DNA of 43,671 nt from Paracoccaceae bacterium. Lineage in GTDB: Bacteria; Pseudomonadota; Alphaproteobacteria; Rhodobacterales; Rhodobacteraceae. Positions 32,111 to 41,511 of this stretch are shown in pieces; position 1 is the stretch's first letter, and each line of letters opens with the position of its first letter. Both the position numbers and the translations under genes were made by a program. The notes under the pieces were generated by a model. The model was not told where the DNA came from. It saw only the letters and a list, made by a program, of their open reading frames with translations, and did no database searches. The stretch lies in contig CACDPP010000015.1 in NCBI GenBank assembly GCA_902554705.1, forward strand, positions 1 to 43,671. Direction: 5' to 3'.

Positions 32111-33528
32111 CTCAAAAACTTATCGATTACAGCAAAGATGAGTTAGCTAGCCGCAAGTTAGACCTTGAAGAAATTTGCGATGTATTTGAGTCTCTTAGTA
32201 TAAATTGTCTACTAATTGACGGAGTTTTATTAGGTGCTGTAAGAGATGGAGATTTTATTGCTTGGGATTGGGATGTTGAATTGGCTCTATTCGAGGAAGA
32301 GGTTATTAATAACACCACGGTAATCTTGAACGCTTTGCATTTAAGAGGTTTTGAAATACTCTTGGTTAATCCCTTCTCATTAAACTACAAAATTAATGTA
32401 CGTAAAAGGGGAACAAAATTTTCTTTAGTCGGCTTGAGGTTATCAATGGGCTACCGATATAGAGTGAATTACAAATATCCAGCACGTTCATTTAAAACAT
32501 TAGACGAAATCACGTTTCTAGGAAAGCAGTATAAAACCCCATCCCATGTCGAGAGCCTACTTCAGTTCATTTATGGAGATTGGCAAACACCAAAAAGAGA
32601 GCGTCTTGATTCGAAGTATCTAAGCAAGCAAGTTTATATACCTAAAAGTTTAAATTTGCTTATTAAACTGATAATATTTTTACGCAATTTATCTATCGAT
32701 GTAGTTCATAAGTTTTTTAATATTTTTTGTAAAGTAATCCCAAGCTATAGAGAGTATTTTTTTTCTGTGGTAATGTTGAAAAGTGCTCTTAAAAAGAATG
32801 CTACATTTATAGAAATTGGTTCTAGTAATGGGAGCGAAATGGCAAGAGCATTATCTTACACTAAAGGTAAGATAAATGCACATTTAATTGAGCCTAGCCC
32901 AGAGAATTTGGAAATTGCCAGGAGGCGTCTCGCTAAAACAAAGTATGCAAAATCTGTAAATTTTTCAAACTCAGCAATATCATCAAAAAATGGTCTAATT
33001 GAATTCTTCTACAAACCACAAGATAAAAACCTCAGCAGTATCAGAAAACCAAAAGGCAAATTTGTAAAGCGAAATGTCCAATCACAAACTCTCGAAGATT
33101 TTATCTTATCAAACGACATAGATCAGCGTTCACATCTAGTCATAAAAATGGATGTCGAGGGTGCAGAGGCCCAAATTTTGAAGTCATCAGTAGGGATTTT
33201 TAAAAAGTATAAATCTGTCTCGATCTTGATTGAGGTTCATCCTCACGAATATGATGGTGATGAGATGTATTTTGCATTGCAAGACTTGTTTGATATTGGC
33301 TTTAAAGCCTCTTTTGTGGAGACCGCTTGGATACGGGCTCCCAAAATAATAAAGGAGTCTTTTGGAAGCCCAGCTAAATACTTTTTTAACAGAGGGTTGT
33401 ATTGCAATTTGCCGACTGATCTTGTCGCAAGAATTGCTAGCAAACCGTCAATGGATGTTGCTTTATTCAGACCGTTTTTCACAAGAAAAATTGTTAGATC
33501 TATTATGATTGAAAAGTTAAACGATTAG
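32107..33528 (+). CDS. LicD-like domain fused to an FkbM methyltransferase
   Basis: The product is 473 residues. Residues 20-160 are a second LicD-like domain: DGVLLGAVRDGDF (38-50) and WDWDVELALF (53-62), with WDWD in place of the poly-Asp run of its neighbour, so the metal site is altered but still acidic. Residues 220-400 are an FkbM-type SAM methyltransferase: FIEIGSSNGSE (234-244), LIEPSPEN (260-267) and KMDVEGAEAQIL (about 348-359). Fusing a phospho-group transferase to an O-methyltransferase suggests that one acceptor is both phospho-decorated and capped with methyl. Confidence 0.8.
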   Translation: MTQKLIDYSKDELASRKLDLEEICDVFESLSINCLLIDGVLLGAVRDGDFIAWDWDVELALFEEEVINNTTVILNALHLRGFEILLVNPFSLNYKINVRKRGTKFSLVGLRLSMGYRYRVNYKYPARSFKTLDEITFLGKQYKTPSHVESLLQFIYGDWQTPKRERLDSKYLSKQVYIPKSLNLLIKLIIFLRNLSIDVVHKFFNIFCKVIPSYREYFFSVVMLKSALKKNATFIEIGSSNGSEMARALSYTKGKINAHLIEPSPENLEIARRRLAKTKYAKSVNFSNSAISSKNGLIEFFYKPQDKNLSSIRKPKGKFVKRNVQSQTLEDFILSNDIDQRSHLVIKMDVEGAEAQILKSSVGIFKKYKSVSILIEVHPHEYDGDEMYFALQDLFDIGFKASFVETAWIRAPKIIKESFGSPAKYFFNRGLYCNLPTDLVARIASKPSMDVALFRPFFTRKIVRSIMIEKLND

Positions 33529-33593
33529 TTGATACAAAGTCATAATAATGCTAACCTAAACTCGGCGTTTCACTTCTAGGTTCAGAATTAAAT

Positions 33594-34274
33594 ATGGAAA
33601 ACTTATTGTCCAATTTTAATGACTTGACACCGCTTTCATTTGTTCAAGTTATTACAGCCATAATTTTAAGTATTTTATACAGTTTTATTATCGCCAAAGT
33701 TTATTTGTTGGTACATCGTGGCTACTCCTACTCAAAGTCTTACCTTCACACAATGATCATGGTGAGTGTCACCGTCGCTTTGATAATGGTGATCATAGGA
33801 TCTGAGATAGCGCGAGCTTTTGCTTTGGTGGGGGCAATGTCCATTATTAGATTTAGAAACCCTGTCAAAGATCCAAGGGATGTGGCATTTTTATTTGTTA
33901 CAATTGCGATTGGGATGGCTTGTGGAGTTGGGTTCTACATGTATGCTACGGTGTTTACTTTTACAATCGTCATTCTTATGCTTTGTATGCATTACTACAA
34001 CTTTGGTGACCTACCGAATAAGTCCTACGTTATAAAGCTTGTATCACCTTCTAACCAAAAGGACGAGATTTTAAGGGTATGTCAAAAATTTTGTTCATCG
34101 GTTAACTTACTTTCGATAGATTTTTCAGGTGAAGAGCCTACGAAAGAAACAATCGTTTTAGAAATAGAGCTTTTTAAGGGAGATAGTTACAACAAGCTTG
34201 TTACAACACTTCAAGGGCAATTAGCATTGGATCATATTAGTCTTTTGGCAGGTGAAAGTGATATTAACGCTTAA
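33594..34274 (+). CDS. DUF4956 membrane protein
   Basis: The product is 226 residues. Four hydrophobic helices cover about residues 15-145. The DUF4956 signature FALVGAMSIIRFRNPVKDPR (82-101) with AFLFVTIAIGMACG is clear. The C-terminal 80 residues form a soluble alpha/beta domain. Proteins of this family are often next to VTC polyphosphate polymerase and CotH genes, as here, and their function is not known. It could be a channel or a regulatory subunit for the polymerase. Confidence 0.85.
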   Translation: MENLLSNFNDLTPLSFVQVITAIILSILYSFIIAKVYLLVHRGYSYSKSYLHTMIMVSVTVALIMVIIGSEIARAFALVGAMSIIRFRNPVKDPRDVAFLFVTIAIGMACGVGFYMYATVFTFTIVILMLCMHYYNFGDLPNKSYVIKLVSPSNQKDEILRVCQKFCSSVNLLSIDFSGEEPTKETIVLEIELFKGDSYNKLVTTLQGQLALDHISLLAGESDINA

Positions 34275-34299
34275 TTACTTTTGGTTGAATGGATGATTT

Positions 34300-36978
34300 A
34301 TGGTCAAAGAAATCACAAGTAAAAAAAGATTTGTTTTTTTAATAACTGTATCATTTTTAGCTATTATTTTCTCCTTCATTATTTCAGCTCTTACCCCTCT
34401 TGCAAAATATAAATTTCTGTCAGACGATCCTCTTTATTTCAAAATTCTGGCTACGACTGCAGCAACATACGATGCCACAATTATAGGTTTCAATTCAATT
34501 GCAACTACACTTGACGGTGATAATCTAAATAAACCGGCAAACCTACCAAAGATTGAATTGATTGTAGAGCCAGGTTCAATTCAGAAAATGGCTAGCAATC
34601 TACCGGCATCGGCGAAAGAAAAATATTATAATGCCCAGCTTCTATACCCTGACGGTCAAATTCATGACGTGAAATACAGATTTAGAGGGCGCAGTATCTA
34701 TCACTGGGATCCTAAAAAGCCATCACTCAGAATCAAAACATCCAAAAAAAATCCATTTGAACAACTTCGGCATTTTAATCTTATAAATCCAGAAGATCGT
34801 GCAATGATCGCCAATTTTTATGGTGATTACTTAGCCGACAAGATGAAAATATTGACTCATAATACGAAATTTGTGGAACTTTTTATAAATCAAAAATATG
34901 TGGGTGTTTACCATTTTACTACCAATGATGATGAGGAAATGCTCCGCGCGAATGATCGTATGCCCGGTCCAATATATGTAGGAGACGAACTTTCTGACCT
35001 TTGGGAGATAGATCAGTTTAAAACAAAAGGTGATCTAAAAGCTCATAAAAACTTGCTGCCTTTGCAAATCCTGTTGGAAGCAATATACGCGAAAGATAGA
35101 AATGATCAGATTGATGGCCTCTGGAATATCCTTGCCAAAGAAAAATATGCAAAATTTAATGCTTTGCTATCTCTAGTTGGCGGTGTACATACGGACGTTA
35201 CGCATAACCATTTATATTATTTTGACCCCAGTCAAGGTCGCATTGAGCCAATAATATCTGATTTAAATGGACATGGTCTCCTGCTTTACCCCTCCCCAAG
35301 AGAGAGGTTTGTCATGGAATACAAACCATTTGTAGAAGTCCCCTTGAATGGCCGGAATAATCCTCTTTTAAATAAGGCTCTGCGTGACCCTGACTTTAGA
35401 CATTTAAGGAACAAATTTTTATATGAATATCTTTTAGCATCTGGGTCTTCTGAGACACAAAGAGCAGAACTGCAGAAACTATTTAACATTATTGATCCGA
35501 GTGTTCGAAGAGATCGTAACAAGGCATCCATCGTGGAAACTTTCGTTGGTTTTTGGCGGGTACCTTATTCAAACTTCCAATATGAAAAGTCTAAAAATGT
35601 GATTTTTGATTGGATTCAAAGACGAAACGAGTTTCTTATACAGGAGCTAGCATATTCTAAGGTCACTTTTGATGTAAAAAACCCGTCGACAGATACTAAA
35701 CTACTCGAAGTTTTGGTGGAGGGTAATTCTGCAGCCTTGTTCGATGCCGATGGTTTCGGTGAAAGTGTTTTTAGAAGGGCTGAAAATGGAGCAAAGGAAG
35801 TAATTTTCGGCAAAAATATACTGCATCCTGGATTAGCAGAAAAACCGGTAACTTGGGAGATTGGAAGACAAGTCTACGATTATCAGCTTGAAGCGGGTTC
35901 CAAGAAATATTTATTTGAGATTGAACCAGGCTATGATGTTGATCTCCTTATAGCTACCTTGGGTAATGCTTTTACTAATGCAATAACAGGTGAAGCTATC
36001 GTTCCAAAACTTGTCGGTAAAAATGATGAGTTTAGTGAAAACAATGTTGATACAGGTTCCAAACGCGTTAAAGACACCTCGAATAAGGTCCATGTTTTGG
36101 GGCCCGGTGAAGTTATATTGTCATCTAACTTAATTATTAATGCTGATGAAGAATTAATTGTTAAACCGGGTTCGACTATCTTGATGGCTGATGGCGTTTC
36201 AGTGCTTTCGAAGGGCAAAACAATATTTGACGGAAATCCTAAAAGTCCAATTGCTGTAAAGAGGTTGGATCAAGACAAACCATGGGGTGTTGTAGCAATT
36301 CATGGGCCCAGGTCAGAGGGGAGTATTATTAAAAATGCGACATTTTCAGGAGGTTCAACCGCTTTTCTAGAAAATCGAATGTTCTCGGGAATGCTGTCTA
36401 TTAGCTGGACCGAAAATTTTTTCATGAATAACTCAACTTTGGAAGAAAATGTTGTTTCCGATGACACGCTTCATGTCGCCCATAGCTCTTTCGAAATCTT
36501 AAATAGCAATTTCAAAAATTGCTTCGGTGATTGTATAGATTTTGATTATTCAAGAGGTAAAATTGGGCACATAAAGATAACTAACGCCAAAAATGATGGG
36601 GTAGATTTCATGCGGAGTGACGTAGAGGCTTCTCATATTGAAGTTTTGGGTGCTGGGGACAAAGGTTTCTCTATTGGCGAAATGTCACATGTAAAAATTG
36701 GCGGATCGAGGGTCTATGCTAGCGAGATTGGTGTTGCAGTAAAAGATATGAGTTTAGCGGAAATAGAGGGCTCTAACTTCTCTGAGAACAAAGTTGCCAT
36801 GAGCGTCTATTCGAAAAATTGGCGATTTGGTGGTCCTGGAAAAATGTTAATCAAAAATGTGGTATTTGATTTAAATAATGTAGATCTAGATGTTGAAGAA
36901 ACCGCGCAAGTTCAAATCTTTGATGGCGTAACTTTAGACGTCACAACAGGCGACGGTACGTTCAATTATGTTCGCTAA
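34300..36978 (+). CDS. CotH-like kinase domain fused to a right-handed beta-helix
   Basis: The product is 892 residues. An N-terminal helix (about 10-32) anchors or exports it. Residues 75-430 resemble the CotH atypical kinase fold: FRGRSIYHWDPKKPSLRIK (nucleotide-binding Lys), FVELFINQKYVGVYHF, and THNHLYYFDPSQGRIEPIIS-DLNG where CotH has its catalytic/metal Asp region. The order is right, but the terminal WDLD-type motif reads SDLNG. Residues about 640-890 repeat short strands with I/V ladders and N-D turns typical of a pectate-lyase-like beta-helix. It may phosphorylate or bind a surface polymer outside the inner membrane. Its end overlaps the VTC gene by 11 bases. Confidence 0.7.
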   Translation: MVKEITSKKRFVFLITVSFLAIIFSFIISALTPLAKYKFLSDDPLYFKILATTAATYDATIIGFNSIATTLDGDNLNKPANLPKIELIVEPGSIQKMASNLPASAKEKYYNAQLLYPDGQIHDVKYRFRGRSIYHWDPKKPSLRIKTSKKNPFEQLRHFNLINPEDRAMIANFYGDYLADKMKILTHNTKFVELFINQKYVGVYHFTTNDDEEMLRANDRMPGPIYVGDELSDLWEIDQFKTKGDLKAHKNLLPLQILLEAIYAKDRNDQIDGLWNILAKEKYAKFNALLSLVGGVHTDVTHNHLYYFDPSQGRIEPIISDLNGHGLLLYPSPRERFVMEYKPFVEVPLNGRNNPLLNKALRDPDFRHLRNKFLYEYLLASGSSETQRAELQKLFNIIDPSVRRDRNKASIVETFVGFWRVPYSNFQYEKSKNVIFDWIQRRNEFLIQELAYSKVTFDVKNPSTDTKLLEVLVEGNSAALFDADGFGESVFRRAENGAKEVIFGKNILHPGLAEKPVTWEIGRQVYDYQLEAGSKKYLFEIEPGYDVDLLIATLGNAFTNAITGEAIVPKLVGKNDEFSENNVDTGSKRVKDTSNKVHVLGPGEVILSSNLIINADEELIVKPGSTILMADGVSVLSKGKTIFDGNPKSPIAVKRLDQDKPWGVVAIHGPRSEGSIIKNATFSGGSTAFLENRMFSGMLSISWTENFFMNNSTLEENVVSDDTLHVAHSSFEILNSNFKNCFGDCIDFDYSRGKIGHIKITNAKNDGVDFMRSDVEASHIEVLGAGDKGFSIGEMSHVKIGGSRVYASEIGVAVKDMSLAEIEGSNFSENKVAMSVYSKNWRFGGPGKMLIKNVVFDLNNVDLDVEETAQVQIFDGVTLDVTTGDGTFNYVR

Positions 36979-37732
36979 TAGGTACGAGCTTAAGTATATT
37001 ATTCAAACTAAGAATATGAGCAAACTACTTGATAGTTTTGGGCAGATTTTGACTCCAGATAAAAATAATAAAAACAATCTTGGATATTACAACCACTCGA
37101 TCTACTTCGACACGCACAAGTTACGTTTTTACCGAGACAAACAGGAGGGTTTGCTGCAGCGATTGAAGCCTAGAATACGACTTTATCGTGGTGTCAACGA
37201 TTTCGAAATAAAATCTTTGTTTTTAGAGTTTAAACAAAAAAATGACCGGACAGTCTTTAAGAATAGAGTAGAAATTGATGCTCAAACCGCGACGGAATTG
37301 TTACTTGGCTGTGAGCAATCATATATTGACACGGTTGAAAGTAAAAACGAAACAACGGAACTCTTTTATCAACTTTCTAAAAAATATCTTCTCCGACCCA
37401 AAGTAGCGGTTAATTACAAGAGGTTTGCATATTTTAGCGAGTTGTATCCCAAACTTCGTGTAACTGTTGATCAATCTATAGAGGCGTCGCTTGATGTGTC
37501 ACTCCGAGCTAGAAAGTCGTCGTTTGCAAATATTCTCTCACCAAGATACACTCTCATTGAGTTTAAATACGACAGTAAATTACCAAAATTGCTCTCATCT
37601 ATCATTAGGGCGCATGAACTAAAAAATGTTACTTTCTCCAAGTATAGTAATGCGATGGAAGTTGCCTATGAGACGGCGCGCTCAACGCAGAACTACAGAC
37701 ATAACCTCTACATATCAGCCATAAAGGGTTGA
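36968..37732 (+). CDS. VTC-domain polyphosphate polymerase
   Basis: The product is 254 residues, nearly all one VTC tunnel domain. Diagnostic elements appear in order: RYELKY (5-10), YFDT (47-50), a basic LKPRIRLYR strand, LEFKQKNDRTVFKNR with the Lys/Arg phosphate ligands, VNYKRFAY, LRVTVDQ, YTLIEFKYD and FSKYSNAM. In yeast Vtc4 this domain makes polyphosphate from ATP inside a basic tunnel. Bacterial single-domain versions are largely uncharacterised. No membrane segment is present, so attachment to the membrane is likely through DUF4956. The start overlaps the CotH-like gene. Confidence 0.85.
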   Translation: MFANRYELKYIIQTKNMSKLLDSFGQILTPDKNNKNNLGYYNHSIYFDTHKLRFYRDKQEGLLQRLKPRIRLYRGVNDFEIKSLFLEFKQKNDRTVFKNRVEIDAQTATELLLGCEQSYIDTVESKNETTELFYQLSKKYLLRPKVAVNYKRFAYFSELYPKLRVTVDQSIEASLDVSLRARKSSFANILSPRYTLIEFKYDSKLPKLLSSIIRAHELKNVTFSKYSNAMEVAYETARSTQNYRHNLYISAIKG

Positions 37733-37745
37733 TAGAAAGCTTATA

Positions 37746-38546
37746 ATGTTGCGGTTTTACGATCAAAATAAAAATAGACTGGTCTATTTAGGTGAGGCTG
37801 CTTCTAGTGAATTCTGGGACGAGCAATGGTCTACATTACAAACTACAAAACAAAAGATTGAAAGCAAAAGAAATCCCATTGTCACCGGCAAAACGAAGAA
37901 ATACCTGTCTAAAGGCAGTCGCGTCTTGGAAGGAGGTTGTGGTCAAGGAGAGTACGTTTATTTATTGGAAAAGTCGGGTTTTTCAACTATTGGAGTTGAT
38001 TTTGCCAAAAAAACTGTAAAAAAAATCAATGCGCTTTTTCCAAGTCTGGACATCCGCTTTGGCGATATAAGGAATATGGATTTTGATGATGGCTTCTTTG
38101 ACGGCTATTGGTCGTTTGGGGTAATCGAACATTTCTATGATGGATACGAGGATATCGTTATTGAAATGAGTAGAGTTTTGAGGCCGCAAGGCTATTTGTT
38201 TATGACTGTACCAACAATGTCGCCATTACGAAAATATCTATCGCAAAAAGGAAAATACCCTCTTTGGGAGCATCAAAGCCAAGATGTTGAAAAATTTTAT
38301 CAATTTGCCCTTGATGCAAATAAAATCGTGACTGATTTTGAAAATACGGGCTTCAAGTTGCGTGAAATGCGCCCATATGGGGGATTAAAGGGCTTCAAAG
38401 ATGAGGTGACCTTTCTAAAACCTGTGCTGCAACCAGTTTTTGACAGTCAAAATATTTTTGTAAAGGTTATCAAAATATTTCTTGACTTCGTCTTGCAACC
38501 GTTTGCAGCACATACAACCCTTTTTGTATTTCAAAAAAATGATTAG
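37746..38546 (+). CDS. Class I SAM-dependent methyltransferase
   Basis: The product is 266 residues. Motif I is VLEGGCGQGEYVYLL (about 58-72), the acidic end of strand 2 is GVDFA, and motif III-like FDGYWSFGVIEHF (about 120-132) is followed by the EMSRVLRPQGYLFMTVP line of the Methyltransf_11 group. Lies in the same direction between the VTC and GT2 genes. The likely substrate is the growing surface glycan or an amine head group. The start is 13 bases after the VTC stop. Confidence 0.75.
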   Translation: MLRFYDQNKNRLVYLGEAASSEFWDEQWSTLQTTKQKIESKRNPIVTGKTKKYLSKGSRVLEGGCGQGEYVYLLEKSGFSTIGVDFAKKTVKKINALFPSLDIRFGDIRNMDFDDGFFDGYWSFGVIEHFYDGYEDIVIEMSRVLRPQGYLFMTVPTMSPLRKYLSQKGKYPLWEHQSQDVEKFYQFALDANKIVTDFENTGFKLREMRPYGGLKGFKDEVTFLKPVLQPVFDSQNIFVKVIKIFLDFVLQPFAAHTTLFVFQKND

Positions 38547-38567
38547 TTTCTTAATGGATTTTAAATC

Positions 38568-39485
38568 GTGGTTAAACCTATTTTATCTATCTGTATTCCG
38601 ACATATAACCGACAAAAGAAGCTGACGTCGCTACTTAAGTCTATTAAGTCTGAATACGAACAGAAAATTGAAGTAGTTATTGTCGACGATGGGTCTGAAG
38701 ATGGTACGGCTGAATACTGTAGACAATTAAAATGTAATTTTAAGCTGGTTCTGACCGTTCAGAAAAATCAAGGAAGGTCTTCAGCACTTTATAATTCAAT
38801 AAAAAAAGCCCAGGGGGAGTTCATAATAATAATGGATTCTGATGATAGATTTTTAGTTGGGGCTATAAATACGATTATACAGAACCTGATTAAATATGAG
38901 AGAATTCTGTCCGAAGACAGAGTATGCGGCCTTGTTTTTAACTGTGTTGATCAAAAGCAGAGAATTATAGGTAAAAACTTTAAGTTTGAAGGTGTAAGCA
39001 ACTTTTTTAAATATAGGGCTGACGAGAGTGTGTTTGGTGATAAAAAAGAAGTGGTTAAGTCTCACCTTCTAAAGTCTGTTTTATATCAGCCATTTTATGG
39101 TGAACCACGTATGCCCACAGGTATTATGTGGAATCGTTTAGCAAGAAAATATGATGTCGTTACTTTAAAGTCATCTTTAGCAATAAAAGAATACCTTGAG
39201 GGTGGAATGTCGTCAAAAACCCGAGAATTAAGGATGAACAGTATTCGCTCAACTCTTCTGTATTACGAGGAGGGCCTAGTTGATTATGGCATCCAATACA
39301 AATCCGTTAGCTTTGCAGTTCGTTTTGCAGCAAATTTCATACGATACAGATTACACAGTAAATCCTTTAATCTTAGTGTTCTTTTGCTACTTACAATCCC
39401 TCAACTATTAATTCTGTTTTTGGCATTGCCTATTGGTTTTTTGCTTTTTTTGGGTGATGTCCTTCATGTCTATAGGAATACTTAG
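38568..39485 (+). CDS. GT2-family glycosyltransferase with C-terminal membrane helix
   Basis: The product is 305 residues, starting with GTG at 38568. The GT2 motifs are SICIPTYNR (7-15), VVIVDDGSEDGTAEYC (36-51) and IMDSDDRF (89-96). The C-terminal 40 residues form a hydrophobic helix (LLLTIPQLLILFLALPIGFL) that would place it at the inner membrane. It adds a sugar to a lipid-linked acceptor. It closes the plus-strand run of the surface locus and is convergent with the cyclase gene. Confidence 0.85.
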   Translation: MVKPILSICIPTYNRQKKLTSLLKSIKSEYEQKIEVVIVDDGSEDGTAEYCRQLKCNFKLVLTVQKNQGRSSALYNSIKKAQGEFIIIMDSDDRFLVGAINTIIQNLIKYERILSEDRVCGLVFNCVDQKQRIIGKNFKFEGVSNFFKYRADESVFGDKKEVVKSHLLKSVLYQPFYGEPRMPTGIMWNRLARKYDVVTLKSSLAIKEYLEGGMSSKTRELRMNSIRSTLLYYEEGLVDYGIQYKSVSFAVRFAANFIRYRLHSKSFNLSVLLLLTIPQLLILFLALPIGFLLFLGDVLHVYRNT

Positions 39486-39554
39486 AATAATCTTAATGCT
39501 ATCATCACAATTAGTAATAATTTAGTTTTATAAAGAATAGAAAGTTTAAGGTTC

Positions 39555-41324
39555 TCAATCTTTCCAAATTGGACTAAGTCCGTCAATCAGGTAGTCCTTA
39601 CAAATAGACGGGGCAACCTTTTTATAATCTTCTATTGTCTTCACTTCTGGACGTTCTTCACGAAATTTTGTCAAAAATATTCTAGCGCGCTCAAAATCTC
39701 CCAGATGAACATAGATTGCTGCCCTCCAACCATTATAACGACTGTGCGAACCCCTATCATACAGGATATTGCACCACTCTAAGCTCTTATTTGAATCAGC
39801 CATTGCCATGTAAAGAAAAGGCATTAATCCCTCATAGCTTCTCCTGCCAATTGGATTCATGTCCATTGCTTTTAATAGATAATATTCTGCTTCTTCAAAA
39901 CGCTTTTCATTACATAGAGCCCAGCCGTAGTCATTATTTGACCCATCGTGGCTTGGATTCAGGTCCAATGCCTGTCTGGCATATTTCAATCGCTGTGGGT
40001 AATCTTTTTTAAGATTAAAAGATCTACTATACATAGCGACTGCTTCAGGATTATTAGGGTCTATAGAATAAGCCTTGAAAGACAGATCATGAAATAATAA
40101 CTCGTTTTCTATACGCTGATGTTGATGCACAGACATAAATAAGTTGCCATAAATGCGGCGGGCTTTTAGTACATAAGCGTCACACAAATCTGGATCCATA
40201 GCTATTGCACTATCGCAAAGTTCGAAAAATGCATTGTTTGCAGTTTCATCTGGATCGTCACCAGCCCATGTCTGGTTATATATAGCCAGCGCTTTCAAGT
40301 AATTGTCCCAAGCAGACAGAGAAGAAGGCGATTTAGTTCGTATGCGTTCGTGCTCTTTTCCTTTAAGAGCTGGAAAAATTAATGCTGCAACCTCCTGTGA
40401 CACCTCGTCTTGCACCTCAAAAATATCATCCAATGAGCGATCCCAGCGTTTAGACCAAACTTGTTGATCATCTTTTGAATCTACTAAGCTTGCTGAAATT
40501 CGTATCTTATTGCCACCTTTGCGTATGCTGCCCTCAACGATATAATCTGCTCCCAATCGCTGACCCAGTTCTGAGGATTTTATCTCTTTTCCTTTGAAGC
40601 TAAAGGTAGAGTTTCTAGCAATAACCGGAAAAGATTTCCAAGAAGAGAGATTAGCAATTATATCTTCTGTAACCCCATCAACAAAGTATTCTTGTTCTTC
40701 ATCATTAGTCATATTTTTGAAAGGCATTACAGCAATTGTTGGTGGCTTGCTTTCAGTTATTTCGCTTGAGCCAATTGAAGAACCTAAGCCCCGCTGTTCT
40801 AAACCCTCTAAGATCACGTCATAAGCATGTAATATAGTATTTTTTATTTTCTGACTGCCGAGGTCAGTAAATTTAAATTCCACTTTTTTATTTACAAAAT
40901 CATATATTGCTTTTGATAAAGACACCCCCCCTGGTTGGCTTAATACTTCTAGCCTTGCAGCATTATTTACCCCCTCGCCATAAAGGTTTGTCCCCTCTAC
41001 AATAACATCACCTACATTAAGACCAATACGAAACTGCATCTGTAAATCTTCTGATACAGATAGATTACGTTTATTAATCATTTTCTGAAATTCAGTAGCA
41101 CAAACTACTGCAGTTACTGCACTCTTGAATTCAGCAAGAACTGAATCTCCTGCTGTATTAAAAATACGAGCATCATATTTCTTGAAAAGTTGGTCCATGA
41201 TATCACGACAGGCCCGAAGACTTTTAAGTGTAGAATTCTCATTTCTTTCCATAAGAGCACTAAAATTAACAACGTCTGTCACAAATATAACTGCGATTTT
41301 GCGAATAATCTGATCTTCAGTCAT
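39555..41324 (-). CDS. Class III adenylate/guanylate cyclase with TolB-like and TPR domains
   Basis: The product is 589 residues with AAGGAGAG before the ATG. Residues 8-170 are a class III nucleotide cyclase domain with both metal Asp residues (Asp17 in VTDVVNFS and Asp60 in NTAGDSVLAEF) and the NxxxR transition-state pair (Asn120 and Arg124 in GVNNAARLE). Residues 190-315 match the FlgO/TolB-like unit often fused to these cyclases (TIAVMPFKNMT, DGVTEDII, ADYIVEGSIRK). Residues 340-580 are TPR-like. It probably makes cAMP in response to an unknown signal; no membrane helix is present. Confidence 0.85.
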   Translation of the reverse strand: MTEDQIIRKIAVIFVTDVVNFSALMERNENSTLKSLRACRDIMDQLFKKYDARIFNTAGDSVLAEFKSAVTAVVCATEFQKMINKRNLSVSEDLQMQFRIGLNVGDVIVEGTNLYGEGVNNAARLEVLSQPGGVSLSKAIYDFVNKKVEFKFTDLGSQKIKNTILHAYDVILEGLEQRGLGSSIGSSEITESKPPTIAVMPFKNMTNDEEQEYFVDGVTEDIIANLSSWKSFPVIARNSTFSFKGKEIKSSELGQRLGADYIVEGSIRKGGNKIRISASLVDSKDDQQVWSKRWDRSLDDIFEVQDEVSQEVAALIFPALKGKEHERIRTKSPSSLSAWDNYLKALAIYNQTWAGDDPDETANNAFFELCDSAIAMDPDLCDAYVLKARRIYGNLFMSVHQHQRIENELLFHDLSFKAYSIDPNNPEAVAMYSRSFNLKKDYPQRLKYARQALDLNPSHDGSNNDYGWALCNEKRFEEAEYYLLKAMDMNPIGRRSYEGLMPFLYMAMADSNKSLEWCNILYDRGSHSRYNGWRAAIYVHLGDFERARIFLTKFREERPEVKTIEDYKKVAPSICKDYLIDGLSPIWKD

Positions 41325-41511
41325 CTAAGCTCTCCTTAGATACAAATAATGTTTGGACAAAGCGATATAAACTCTGAAAGGACAAAAAGTATATAACATA
41401 GAAGTATCCCCAGAATACAAGGAAATTACTATGCAGCTATAAAGCACATGGCCTGTCTAAAAGCTACACTCAAACAAGCTGGTTCTGACGGATATATCGT
41501 TGGGCCTAATG
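41325..41511. other. Gap with a possible short plus-strand remnant
   Basis: No gene. A plus-strand frame beginning at an ATG near 41450 (containing LKATLKQAGSDGYIVGP) runs to a TGA at 41546, overlapping the 3' end of the GST gene on the other strand. It is 32 codons and reads like protein, but no family is recognised. It may be the tail of a lost gene. Confidence 0.25.
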
